DNA from: Agaribacillus aureus
GTDB lineage: Bacteria > Bacteroidota > Bacteroidia > Cytophagales > Cyclobacteriaceae
Assembly (NCBI GenBank): GCA_030442055.1
Contig: JAUJEB010000002.1
Coordinates: 302,883 to 366,882, forward strand
Length of the DNA: 64,000 bases
Direction of reading: 5' to 3'
The notes beneath the pieces are model-generated. The model saw nothing but the letters and a program-made list of their open reading frames with translations, was not told the DNA's origin and searched no databases. This document shows positions 36,403 to 45,276 of the stretch, piece by piece. The position numbers and the translations under genes are program-made. Each line of letters opens with the position of its first letter. Positions within the stretch are counted from its first letter, which is position 1.

Positions 36403-36459
36403 GCCTTTGACATGAATAACAAGATTGTTAATCTTTAGCCCAACACATTATGTAAAGGC
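36403..36459. promoter_or_regulatory. Nested inverted repeats upstream of adaptor gene
   Basis: In the permease-adaptor gap, GCCTTTgACAT (36403-36413) faces ATGTAAAGGC (36450-36459), giving 10 pairs with one bulge. Inside it AAGATT-gtt-AATCTT (36421-36435) is a perfect short dyad. It lies about 100-155 bp before the adaptor start. The dyads could be repressor sites or a transcript structure. The function is unknown. Confidence 0.3.
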
Positions 36460-36601
36460 CTTCATAAGCAATCTGCTCACATCCAAATACAACCAAAGCC
36501 CACCTATTTCGCAAAAATAGGCAGATTAATGTTAACATGCATATAAAACTGTCATATGTTTGGATTATTTTGTCAGAAAATATAATTTTTAAATCTTTTG
36601 A

Positions 36602-39049
36602 TCATTCTGACCTTAAAGAATTTGCCGGGTTTAAATTGGCTGCAGCATATGTTCGGTAGCTCACTGTCAATAAAGAAACAACAATGGAAGCAAGCGCCGG
36701 AATTAGGAAGAGTTCCACTCCCATAGCTACTTTAAAAGCATAATTAGCCAGCCAGGCTTTCCCTCCCAATATAATGACAGGAACAGCCACAACGTTGGCA
36801 ATTAGTAACAGTATCGCATATTCTTTCGAAAGCAAAATCATTAGCTTTCCAACACCGGCGCCAAAAACTTTTCGTATCCCAATTTCCTTAACCCGTTGTG
36901 TCGCCGAAAATGAAACCAAAGCAAATAGCCCCAGGCAAGCGATGAAGATGGCCAATATGGCAAAGACCATAAACAGGTTTCTAAATTGCAGATCTGACTG
37001 ATACTGTCTGTTGAAGTCATCCTCCAGAAAGAAATAATGAAACGGGTCATCCGGGAATACGGTCTGAAAACTGGATTTAATATGCGCCAAAGTTTCAGGA
37101 ATATCAGATAAATTAATTTTAAGTGATAAATAGGCACCCCACTCATTGTTAAGGGCAAACAGGATGGGTGAATGGGCATCTCTCAATGAATTCCAGTGCA
37201 GGTTTTTAACAACACCAAGTACTTTTAAAGAGTCTCCTCCATTAGTCAACGTTTCGTACAGCGCATCTTCTGCTGATTCAAAACCATATACTTTGACCGC
37301 CTCTTCATTGATAATTGCTCCTTCCTCCCGGAACATCTCATTTAAATGCGGTGCCCTCGCAAGGTATTCCAGGTCATACGTATTCGCAAAGTCGGTATCT
37401 ACTATAACAACATTCCCGGTTTTCTTAGAGTCTACCGGCTTTCCTGATCTCCAGAACCCTTCCGTAAAATAAAATCCCTTGCCGGGGACAGTAACCGTGG
37501 CAGATACATCCGAAATGGTGTAATGACTTGTCGCTTTATTTCTGAAAGACTGGTATTTGGATTCCAATGAAGAACCTTCCAGTTTTATTGTCTTCAAAAT
37601 TTCCCTGGGGCCATTAACAACCAATATTTTTTCCATATTAACACCTAAATCTTTATGCTTCATGAAACTGATTTGTTGATACACTAAATAGGTGCCGGCT
37701 ATGAGTAAAACAGAAATCAGGAATTGAAATACAACCAGGCTTTTACGCAAACCAAAACCTCCAGCCAAATTTGTTTTAGCCGATTTTAGCATGCTCACCG
37801 GCTTAAACGCGGACAAAATAAACGCTGGATATAGTCCGGAGAGTATGGACCCGAAAATAGTTATGGCTAACAACTGTCCCCAAAACTCAGGCTCCTCCAA
37901 TACATACAATACCAATTCTTTTCCAATAATATTATTCAAGACAGGAAGCCACAAAAATGCCAACCCAAGAGATAGTATTGCTGCCACCAAATTGATCAAA
38001 AATGAGTCCAGCAAAAACTGACTGATTAATTGCATCCTCTGAGCACCAATTGATTTTCTTATCCCTACTTCCCTCGCGCGACGAATAGCTCGCGCTGTGG
38101 ACAAGCTGATATAGTTAGCCCATGCTACGAAAAGAATAAAAATGGCAATAATCGAAAAAATGTGTACATGCTGAATGTCACCATTATTACTGACAAAGTC
38201 GGCGGAATAATCACTGTGTAAATGGACATCAGTTATTGGCTGGAAACCTGTTTTTATGGCGCCACTGCCATGACCTAAATTGTCACCCCCGTGTTGATCG
38301 ATCAACCGGTCGAACTTTTTACCCACTTGCGCAAGGTCAACGTCTTTGGCCAATTTAACATAAGTCACAAAGTCCGATATCTCCCAGCCACTGCCTCTTC
38401 GATAAAACCCATAGTTTTCAAGAAGGAATGTAATAGGTAACAGAAAGTCGAATTGAAGATGACTATTTACAGGAAGCGCTTTGAGTACGCCGGTCACGAC
38501 AAACTCTCCACTAAGTGGGTCCTCACTCACTTTTAAATTTTTACCAATGGGATTTGTATTTCCAAAATATTTAATTGCTATTTGTTCACTAATCACCATG
38601 TTATATTTGCCAGTCAACACGGATTCCCGCTCCCCATACAGGAGCTGGAAGTCGAACATTTGCAGGAAATTATCATCCACATAAAATATTTCATCCTCCT
38701 GATGGATCTCATTGTTCTCGGGATTAGAGATCACTGGTCCTATATCCCAGGGGCGAACCCGGACATAGTCTTCGATCTCCGGGATAACTTCTTTTCCGCT
38801 GGGTCCAAGCGCATAAGTCGTGTAAATTTTGGTTCCCAAATCTTCGCCATTCTTAATCTCATTTTGTGTTAGCCGATAGGTATTTTGGGCATCCCTGTGA
38901 AATTTGTCATAGCTCAACTCAAAACGGATGTACTGATAAATTGATAAGCAAACGCTCATTCCCAAGGCAAGACCCAAAACATTGATAAGTGTAAAAGTCT
39001 TATCGCGGGCCAGGTTTCGGATGGCAACGGTCAGATAATTTCGTAACAT
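36602..39049 (-). CDS. FtsX/MacB-type ABC transporter permease (third copy)
   Basis: This is an 815-residue permease of the same family as the copies at 1485 and 21704. It opens with MLRNYLTVAIRNLARDKTFTLINVLGLALGMSVCL, followed by the first MacB periplasmic domain, central helices with ILSAFKPVSMLKS, the second periplasmic domain, the repeated VSFSATQRVKEIGIRKVFGAGV, and the tail NPANSLRSE. It is upstream of an adaptor and a TolC protein on the same strand, the order expected for a MacAB-TolC-like tripartite pump. MacB itself carries a fused ATPase at the N-terminus, and this protein does not. An ATPase would have to come from elsewhere. The substrate is unknown. Confidence 0.88.
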   Translation of the reverse strand: MLRNYLTVAIRNLARDKTFTLINVLGLALGMSVCLSIYQYIRFELSYDKFHRDAQNTYRLTQNEIKNGEDLGTKIYTTYALGPSGKEVIPEIEDYVRVRPWDIGPVISNPENNEIHQEDEIFYVDDNFLQMFDFQLLYGERESVLTGKYNMVISEQIAIKYFGNTNPIGKNLKVSEDPLSGEFVVTGVLKALPVNSHLQFDFLLPITFLLENYGFYRRGSGWEISDFVTYVKLAKDVDLAQVGKKFDRLIDQHGGDNLGHGSGAIKTGFQPITDVHLHSDYSADFVSNNGDIQHVHIFSIIAIFILFVAWANYISLSTARAIRRAREVGIRKSIGAQRMQLISQFLLDSFLINLVAAILSLGLAFLWLPVLNNIIGKELVLYVLEEPEFWGQLLAITIFGSILSGLYPAFILSAFKPVSMLKSAKTNLAGGFGLRKSLVVFQFLISVLLIAGTYLVYQQISFMKHKDLGVNMEKILVVNGPREILKTIKLEGSSLESKYQSFRNKATSHYTISDVSATVTVPGKGFYFTEGFWRSGKPVDSKKTGNVVIVDTDFANTYDLEYLARAPHLNEMFREEGAIINEEAVKVYGFESAEDALYETLTNGGDSLKVLGVVKNLHWNSLRDAHSPILFALNNEWGAYLSLKINLSDIPETLAHIKSSFQTVFPDDPFHYFFLEDDFNRQYQSDLQFRNLFMVFAILAIFIACLGLFALVSFSATQRVKEIGIRKVFGAGVGKLMILLSKEYAILLLIANVVAVPVIILGGKAWLANYAFKVAMGVELFLIPALASIVVSLLTVSYRTYAAANLNPANSLRSE

Positions 39050-39349
39050 AATGGTAGGATTAAGGTTGTCATTATAAACCTGTCACCAATTAGATGAAAA
39101 CCCCTCTGACAATGCTTTGGTCATTTTCACCAACTGAAAGTGTTGACAGGTTATTTCCCGATCAAACACACTGTGTTAACTAGAGAAGTAATTGTTTACA
39201 GTACAAAACTAGAAATAATTGTAGCATTTGAAAGTAAACATAAAAATTTACACCCACCCCTAATATTAAATACCAGCGTGAGCGTCACGCTGGTATCTTC
39301 TTAAACAATAACTCCCTCAGCTGCCATTCCAAGGGAGGCGAAAAATCAC
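39050..39349. other. Intergenic region upstream of third permease
   Basis: This 300-bp region contains AACCTGTCA (39077-39085) pairing with TGACAGGTT (39144-39152) across a 58-nt loop that itself holds a short TTTCA/TGAAA hairpin, close to the permease start codon. It also holds the palindrome at 39270-39296. No gene is seen in it. Confidence 0.4.
39270..39296 (-). terminator. 12-bp perfect hairpin, likely terminator of the small ORF
   Basis: ATACCAGCGTGA (39270-39281) and TCACGCTGGTAT (39285-39296) pair perfectly around a 3-nt loop. On the minus strand the stem is followed by TTAATATTA, a modest T-tract, and it sits 53 nt after the stop of the 51-residue ORF. The core GAGCGTC plus CGCT recalls the hairpin at 11804-11839, so a dispersed palindrome is the alternative. 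Confidence 0.55.
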
Positions 39350-39505
39350 TTAATAGAAAAAGTAATAAGTTTCGGGTTGATCATAATGAAGTTCCATCTG
39401 TTGCAGTTGTTTTGGTTCATTAATGGCTTTGGGGCCGGGATCTTCAGTGTCACAAACTATAACCGACATCAGCGCCACTATGTACAAGTAAGAATATCGC
39501 ATCAT
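39350..39505 (-). CDS. Small membrane or lipoprotein-like peptide (51 residues)
   Basis: This is a 51-residue ORF on the minus strand, in a gap otherwise without genes. It opens MMRYSYLYIVALMSVIVCD, a short charged-hydrophobic signal or membrane segment ending in a cysteine that could be a relaxed lipobox (VIVC; Val at -1 is unusual). An acidic, proline- and glutamine-containing tail ends in aromatic residues (ETYYFFY). An AT-rich leader precedes the ATG and a strong hairpin with a T-tract follows the stop, both consistent with a real gene. It is divergent from the arylsulfatase. I recognise no homologue. The second ATG (39502) is an equal start candidate. Confidence 0.45.
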   Translation of the reverse strand: MMRYSYLYIVALMSVIVCDTEDPGPKAINEPKQLQQMELHYDQPETYYFFY

Positions 39506-39589
39506 TTTTTTATGACAGAGACGATCTGAACTTAAAAAATGCTGTGTTTCGCTAAAAAATTATTGGTAGTTAAAAGGTACTTGGTAGGG

Positions 39590-39607
39590 GTCACCATAAA
39601 TGGTGAC
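39590..39607. promoter_or_regulatory. Palindromic operator candidate upstream of arylsulfatase
   Basis: GTCACCAT-AA-ATGGTGAC is a perfect dyad with 8-bp arms, 100 bp before the arylsulfatase start (39707). It also lies upstream of the divergent small ORF. The size and near-absence of a loop suit a dimeric repressor better than an RNA hairpin. The regulator is unknown. Confidence 0.4.
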
Positions 39608-39706
39608 GTTACGAGTCTGAGGAGATTGCATTTTCGCGACGATTATGTTAATTTTCCATTTCACAGGACTACTGTATTTGTCATCCCTTCAGCTGATTCG
39701 GTTTAT

Positions 39707-41575
39707 ATGAGAAATAAGGTTTATCATTGGTTTGTAAAGCCCTTCTCGGCTGGTTGTTATTTTTTAGCTTTATTGGGCTTGTTTACAGCCTGCCAGCAAT
39801 CAGATCCTGTCAGTCAGCGTAGAAAACCGAATGTTATTTTGATACTTGCCGATGATCAGGGCTATGGGGATATGAGTTGTAGCGGGAATCCCTGGTTGAA
39901 AACCCCTCATATCGATGAGCTTTACCAAACGGGTGTCGTATTTCAAAATTATCACGTAGACCCTACCTGTGCACCAACCAGGGCCGCTTTAATGACGGGC
40001 CGCTATTCCGCAAGGGTTGGGGTTTGGATGACTTATATGGGGAGGCATCACTTAAGCCGGGAAGAGACCACTATGGCTGATGTATTTCAGCACAATGGCT
40101 ACCAAACAGCTATATTCGGCAAATGGCATTTAGGTGATAACTACCCCTTTCGCCCTTCCGACCGGGGATTTGCTTATTCACTTGTACACGGCGGCGGCGT
40201 TATCGGGGAAACGCCTGACTATTGGGGAAATGATTACTATGATGATACCTATATCAGAAACAATAAAAATGAAAAAGTTAAGGGCTATTGTACAGACGTC
40301 TGGTTTGAGGAAGCCAAAAAGTTTATTTTAAATAATAAAGACAACCCATTCTTTGTATACCTGGCACCCAATGCACCGCACGGTCCCCTGAATGTTCCTT
40401 ACAAATATGTCAAACCATATCTAAATAACCCGGAAATCCCTGAAAAACGAGCGTGGTTCTATGGAATGATTGCCGCGATCGATGAAAATCTCGGTGCTTT
40501 TAAAAGCTTTCTGGAGCAGCATAACCTTTCGGAGAATACTATCTTTATCTACATGACGGACAACGGAACCATAGATGGATTTTCAGACGGGCCGGCACCG
40601 GGATACAATGCCGGAATGCGAGGAAGGAAAGGAACACCTTACGAAGGAGGTCACAGGGTATCCTGCATACTTAAATGGCCGGCTGGTGGCTATCAGCAAT
40701 TTCAGGAAGTTAACCCGTTAACAGCACATATCGACATGCTTCCAACACTAATCGACCTGGCAGGATTGGAAATGGAGAGGCCGTTGAAATTTGATGGCAA
40801 GAGCCTCGTGCCATTGTTAGAAACCAATGACGCAGATAACTGGCCTGACAGAACACTTTATGTACATAACCAAATTACCTTTGGTCAGAAACTGGAAAAT
40901 GACCTGCCAGTGAAATACAAGAAATACGCTGTCATGACCGACAGGTGGCGCCTGGTTAATGGTGAGTTATACGATATGAAGGCCGACGCCAGCCAAAAAT
41001 ATGACATCGCCTCTAAATTTCCGGATGTAGCCAAAAGGCTAAGTCATGACTATGAGGGTTGGTGGGAAGATATTTCTAAAAATTTTGGGCGATACAACCG
41101 TACCATTATTGGCTCCTCTGAGCAGGAGCAGGTAGTGCTCAGCTGCCAGTTTTGGCATGGAGATGATGTTCCTTACAGCCAGCAACACGTGAGAAACGCT
41201 ATGAAGGCCAATGGCTTTTGGGATATCAGTGTGGAAAAACCGGGAGCTTATATAGTGACTTTGAGACGCTGGCCTAAAGAAGCAAACAAAGCCATGCAGG
41301 ACCGCGTGCCAAAACCTGATTTTGACACCACTAGAATTTACAAAAATTATACCTTATACAAACTAAAAAGCAAGGCCATTGACATCATTTCCGCACGCCT
41401 TCAAATTGGGAACTTCGATGAAACGGCTCCGGTAAGCAAGGGACAAAAAGAGGTGAAATTTGAGGTAATGCTGGATAAAGGAGATTACTTCCTAAAAACC
41501 TGGTTTTACGATACTGCCGGAGATAGCTTAGGCGCCTATTATGTATACATGGACCCGGCACCTGAAGCCGGTTAG
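39707..41575 (+). CDS. Arylsulfatase, lipoprotein (S1 family)
   Basis: This exported sulfatase has 622 residues from the start at 39707. That start is chosen because it gives a proper lipoprotein signal (basic MRNKVYHWFVK, hydrophobic core, lipobox FTAC with Cys29); upstream in-frame ATGs add 56 residues without a usual signal. The core has ADDQGYGDMS (48-57), the formylglycine motif C88-A-P-T-R92 followed by AALMTGRY, GKWHLGD, APNAPHGPL and MTDNG. A C-terminal extension of about 130 residues reads like a beta-sandwich (WDISVEKPGAYIVTLRRW to AYYVYMDP), longer than in minimal sulfatases. It ends 9 bp from the end of the convergent VCBS gene of locus 2. It may desulfate the substrate that locus 2 imports; this is inference. 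Confidence 0.9.
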   Translation: MRNKVYHWFVKPFSAGCYFLALLGLFTACQQSDPVSQRRKPNVILILADDQGYGDMSCSGNPWLKTPHIDELYQTGVVFQNYHVDPTCAPTRAALMTGRYSARVGVWMTYMGRHHLSREETTMADVFQHNGYQTAIFGKWHLGDNYPFRPSDRGFAYSLVHGGGVIGETPDYWGNDYYDDTYIRNNKNEKVKGYCTDVWFEEAKKFILNNKDNPFFVYLAPNAPHGPLNVPYKYVKPYLNNPEIPEKRAWFYGMIAAIDENLGAFKSFLEQHNLSENTIFIYMTDNGTIDGFSDGPAPGYNAGMRGRKGTPYEGGHRVSCILKWPAGGYQQFQEVNPLTAHIDMLPTLIDLAGLEMERPLKFDGKSLVPLLETNDADNWPDRTLYVHNQITFGQKLENDLPVKYKKYAVMTDRWRLVNGELYDMKADASQKYDIASKFPDVAKRLSHDYEGWWEDISKNFGRYNRTIIGSSEQEQVVLSCQFWHGDDVPYSQQHVRNAMKANGFWDISVEKPGAYIVTLRRWPKEANKAMQDRVPKPDFDTTRIYKNYTLYKLKSKAIDIISARLQIGNFDETAPVSKGQKEVKFEVMLDKGDYFLKTWFYDTAGDSLGAYYVYMDPAPEAG

Positions 41576-41584
41576 ATAATTCTG

Positions 41585-44500
41585 TCAGTATTGGACCACC
41601 TGTAGGTTATCGTCATTTTTACCGAAGATAATGTATTTTTTGCCCTTTGCTGCGCTACCCAAAATAGCCGCGTTTTTCACGTCACCTTTGACAAAGAGAC
41701 CGCTTTCGTTTGGGCCTTGGGCTGTAAATTGCCCCTTACCGTTCCCTTGAAGGAAAACTCCGTAACTGGCATCATTCCTGGGAGTTTCGATTTCCGATTG
41801 ATACAGATTACCTGTAAGCAGTGCATCCAGGTTATCGTCTCCGTCAAAATCATCAATTAATATGCTGTTCACCGATGAAAACTGGGTAATCCCTCTAATA
41901 GGCTGAATACTAAATTTGAAATCTCCGAGATTCTCCACATAGCTGGTAGCAAAAGTGGTGGCAGCATAGTGCAGAGAGTTTTCCAGTTTTTCAATGCCAA
42001 ATACTTCCTTCATACCCGCCAGGCCGAAATCATTGTAACTCGGGAATTTTTCTTTGATGAAGGGCATTTGATTTGAGGAACATTCTCTTCCCCTCAGGGG
42101 AAAAACAGTACCATTTTCGTGATAGGCCAATACGATATCAAGATTACCGTTGTCGTCGAAATCATCAGTATACACTTCGAAAGGCGCCGCTGCCGAAGCC
42201 TTGTATTTATAATTCAACCCCAAATTGCCCACTATAAAATCAACATCACCGTCTTTATCAAAATCGGCGCTGGCAATGCTAAACCACCAACCGGTATGAT
42301 TTGCAAGATCCGACTCAGGGGTCAGGTCAACAAAATCCTGTCCTGTGTTTCTGATAAGTTTGATCGGCATCCATTCGCCGACTATGGCCAAATCAAGGTT
42401 TTTGTCGTTGTCGATATCTACCCACTGAGCATCAGATACCATCCCCAGGTTGGCGAAAAACGGCGCCAACTGATCGGTGACATCCGTAAATTTAATAGTT
42501 TGCCCCTCACTTTCATTTTTTAACAGATAGCTGCTGGCAGGTAGTGGGTATTTGCCGGGTATGAGTTTTCCACCAATGAATAAGTCCAGGTCACCGTCAT
42601 TATCAAAATCGCCCGGGACGACGCATGAACCGCTTTCCCGAAGTTCCGGCAAAGCATTTGGAACTTTTAAAAACTTACCATTGCCAAGGTTTTTATAAAA
42701 ACGGTCCTGATAGTATTCGTGGCGCTCAGATTCCTCATTGCCGCCGGAAACCACGTATAGGTCCGGGTTTCCGTCATTGTCTGCGTCGAAGAATACGGCA
42801 GCCACATCCTCGTGTTTTTTATCTGCTAACCACAGTGATTCCAGAACTGATTCAAACTTACCGTCCTCCTGTTGCACAAATAATGCCGAGGCCTGCCCTT
42901 TAGCACCGCCAATATAAAAATCATCCAGCCCGTCGTTATTGATATCGCCAACCGAGACGGCAGGACCGCTTTGAGATAATTTGTGTGGCAGCAAGCTTTC
43001 CCTTTCAAAATTATCAAATAAGTTCTCTTTGTGTCGATAGGCAATTCCCGTTTCCCCTGTATCCTCTTTAAATACAATGCTTTTTTTATCCTGAACCGGT
43101 ACGGTTTGATCAGCCGATTGATCATGGTAAAGGGTGATTTGCTGATTGGCTTTTACATTGTTTAGGGATTGAGACTTTCCGTCCGGCCATACCACTAAAA
43201 GTTTGGGGATCAATGCCAGGTCACCTACACCAAAATGCAGCACATTGTCGACAGCCGACTGAAACCCCCTCGACAGATAAAGTTCTCTTATTTGTTTCGG
43301 GCCACCGGCCTCAATGGTTATTCTGGATCCGATTCCATGTGTGTTGCCCGGTGGTCCAGACAGTTTAACCTTCAGGTAATTGTTTTTTGATCCGGACTCC
43401 ATGGTATTGTTTCGGTAGATAAAAGCGGCATCGTTGATGTTATTAGTAACAATATCCAAATCACCGTCATTATCCAAATCGGCGTAGGCAGCGCCATTGG
43501 AACAGGTTGGCGCTTCAAGGTCCCACGCTTCGTGCATGGATGAAAAGGTAAAGTCTTTATTATTAAGGAACAGCATGTTCACTTCCTTTTTCTCAGGCAT
43601 TACCTTCAAGATATCTTCGTAATAAGTTTTTATCAGTGAATCCCTGTTTTTGAATAACGCGAGCTCTTCATACAACCGGGTTACCCTTGTTCGCTTATAG
43701 GCTACAAAATCATTATTTCTAAAAGCCCTTACAATGCCATTTGATACAAATATATCTTGCCAACCGTCATTGTTCATATCCATTAAAAGTGGCGCCCAGC
43801 TCCAGTTTGTATTTGACAGGCCGGCAAGCTGACCAATTTCTGAAAATGCAGGTATATTATCATCCAGCATATTGCCATTATTTAATTGCAGCGTATTGAC
43901 CATGTACTGATGGTGTAAACCCATGTTAACCAGACGCTGAAACCGTTCGGGATTCATACCACTCATACTGGTTTTCAGGTCATAATTATTGTTTGACGCC
44001 ATATCCAGCGACACAAAATCCAACCAACCGTCATTGTTGATATCGCCAATGTCATTGCCCATGGAAGCATTTGATATGTGATTGGTAGATTCTTTTATGA
44101 CTTCCTTAAATGTGCCATCCTGCTGATTTATGTATAAATGGTCTTTTTCCGAATAATCCTGTCCTACGACTATGTCGGGCCACCGGTCATTATTCAGGTC
44201 ACCAATGGCAATGCCCAACCCGAATCCAATGGCGTTATTGACAAGCCCGGCAGCGGCAGAGACATCGTTAAATTTACCATTGTCGTTTCTGAACAGCCTT
44301 TCACTGCTGTATTCTGATTTTTCATGAAGCAATGTTTTTAGGTTAGGTTCAACAGCCCCGGGATCAATACCGTGATTGAGCAAAAACATGTCAAGATCTC
44401 CATCCCGGTCATAATCAAAAAATGCCGCTTGCGTTGAATAATGAGGTAGGTCCAGGTTGTATGATGCTGCCTCTTCCTTAAATATCGGTATGCCGTTTTC

Positions 44501-44995
44501 GTTATTACCCTGATTTATAAACAGCTCGTTTCTACGGTAATCCAAATCAGCGTAATCTCCGGACTTGCAGACGTAAATATCCAGCAGTCCGTCGTTATTG
44601 ATATCTACCAGGGTTACACCTGTAGGAAAACCTTTGGCCCCTTTCACCCCGGAGACCAAAGTTGTTTCTTCAAAAACCAGGTCACCTTTGTTGATAAAAA
44701 GCTTGTTTGAATACAAGTTGGATATAAAGTATATATCAGGCAAACCATCGCTATTGAGATCACCAATGGCAACGCCTCCCCCGTTGTAAAGGTATTCATA
44801 TAACACACCATTTACGGTTGGACTTTCATTGATCACGTTGACGAAATTTAATTTAGTGTCTTTGGGGCTCAGCAAAGTGAAAAGCGCCTGGGTATTGCCT
44901 TTTTTGTCATTTTCGGGTAATGCCTGTTCTCTTTTTCCACCGCAATGGCTAAAAAGAAAAATTGTAATCAAAATCATGACACCTTTATTCATCAT
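41585..44995 (-). CDS. VCBS/FG-GAP repeat protein with ASPIC/UnbV domain
   Basis: This 1136-residue exported protein has an N-terminal hydrophobic signal ending near a cysteine (LFSHCGG; His at -1 makes lipidation uncertain). Many FG-GAP/VCBS repeats follow, with calcium-binding DxDxDG-like loops (GDLNSDGLPDIYF, DINNDGLLDIYV, DYDRDGDLDMFL, DLDNDGDLDIV), forming an N-terminal beta-propeller. An ASPIC/UnbV domain lies at about 560-640 (GSRITIEAGGPKQIRELYLSRGFQS, VVWPDG), followed by a second propeller to the C-terminus. Proteins of this architecture are frequent partners of SusC/SusD in Bacteroidota and probably bind glycan at the surface. It follows susD on the same strand after a 281-bp gap that holds a long hairpin. 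Confidence 0.9.
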   Translation of the reverse strand: MMNKGVMILITIFLFSHCGGKREQALPENDKKGNTQALFTLLSPKDTKLNFVNVINESPTVNGVLYEYLYNGGGVAIGDLNSDGLPDIYFISNLYSNKLFINKGDLVFEETTLVSGVKGAKGFPTGVTLVDINNDGLLDIYVCKSGDYADLDYRRNELFINQGNNENGIPIFKEEAASYNLDLPHYSTQAAFFDYDRDGDLDMFLLNHGIDPGAVEPNLKTLLHEKSEYSSERLFRNDNGKFNDVSAAAGLVNNAIGFGLGIAIGDLNNDRWPDIVVGQDYSEKDHLYINQQDGTFKEVIKESTNHISNASMGNDIGDINNDGWLDFVSLDMASNNNYDLKTSMSGMNPERFQRLVNMGLHHQYMVNTLQLNNGNMLDDNIPAFSEIGQLAGLSNTNWSWAPLLMDMNNDGWQDIFVSNGIVRAFRNNDFVAYKRTRVTRLYEELALFKNRDSLIKTYYEDILKVMPEKKEVNMLFLNNKDFTFSSMHEAWDLEAPTCSNGAAYADLDNDGDLDIVTNNINDAAFIYRNNTMESGSKNNYLKVKLSGPPGNTHGIGSRITIEAGGPKQIRELYLSRGFQSAVDNVLHFGVGDLALIPKLLVVWPDGKSQSLNNVKANQQITLYHDQSADQTVPVQDKKSIVFKEDTGETGIAYRHKENLFDNFERESLLPHKLSQSGPAVSVGDINNDGLDDFYIGGAKGQASALFVQQEDGKFESVLESLWLADKKHEDVAAVFFDADNDGNPDLYVVSGGNEESERHEYYQDRFYKNLGNGKFLKVPNALPELRESGSCVVPGDFDNDGDLDLFIGGKLIPGKYPLPASSYLLKNESEGQTIKFTDVTDQLAPFFANLGMVSDAQWVDIDNDKNLDLAIVGEWMPIKLIRNTGQDFVDLTPESDLANHTGWWFSIASADFDKDGDVDFIVGNLGLNYKYKASAAAPFEVYTDDFDDNGNLDIVLAYHENGTVFPLRGRECSSNQMPFIKEKFPSYNDFGLAGMKEVFGIEKLENSLHYAATTFATSYVENLGDFKFSIQPIRGITQFSSVNSILIDDFDGDDNLDALLTGNLYQSEIETPRNDASYGVFLQGNGKGQFTAQGPNESGLFVKGDVKNAAILGSAAKGKKYIIFGKNDDNLQVVQY

Positions 44996-45130
44996 CTACA
45001 ACCTTTAAAATTTCATGTCCTTCCCAAATTTTAGTCAAATTTACAACCAAGTCATGAGCCGTATCCTTTTACCGGACTTTGCAATCATAATGTGTTATGG
45101 GTCTAAGCTCCCCTTCCCTATAAAGCGGAT

Positions 45131-45193
45131 ATGGATAGATATAGAAGGAGATCGAGGCAAGCCACGACCTTAAACCTATCTATAACTATCCAT
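45131..45193 (-). ncRNA. Long self-complementary element between susD and VCBS gene
   Basis: ATGGATAGATATAGA (45131-45145) pairs with TCTATAACTATCCAT (45179-45193) with a single mismatch. The stem continues by three G-C/A-T pairs across one bulge. The remaining loop also folds (AAGG/CCTT and TCG-GGC/GCC-CGA steps), so almost all 63 nt are paired. It lies 84 nt after the susD stop and 136 nt before the VCBS start in the direction of transcription. It could be a processing or stability element for unequal expression, an attenuator, or a small mobile-element relic. The structure is seen; function and class are inference. Confidence 0.45.
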
Positions 45194-45276
45194 CCTTTCC
45201 GTTTCACCAATAACCGATAATCTCTATACAGTTATTTCATTATATTTAAACAATTACCTTTCTTGATCATTAAATG

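Noticed and set aside
36512..36519. CAAAAATA (TATTTTTG on the minus strand) as adaptor gene promoter
   Set aside because: Matches TAnnTTTG but is over 200 bp from the start codon and lacks a -33 partner; the same word occurs at 4683 in another gap, so it may be chance in AT-rich DNA.
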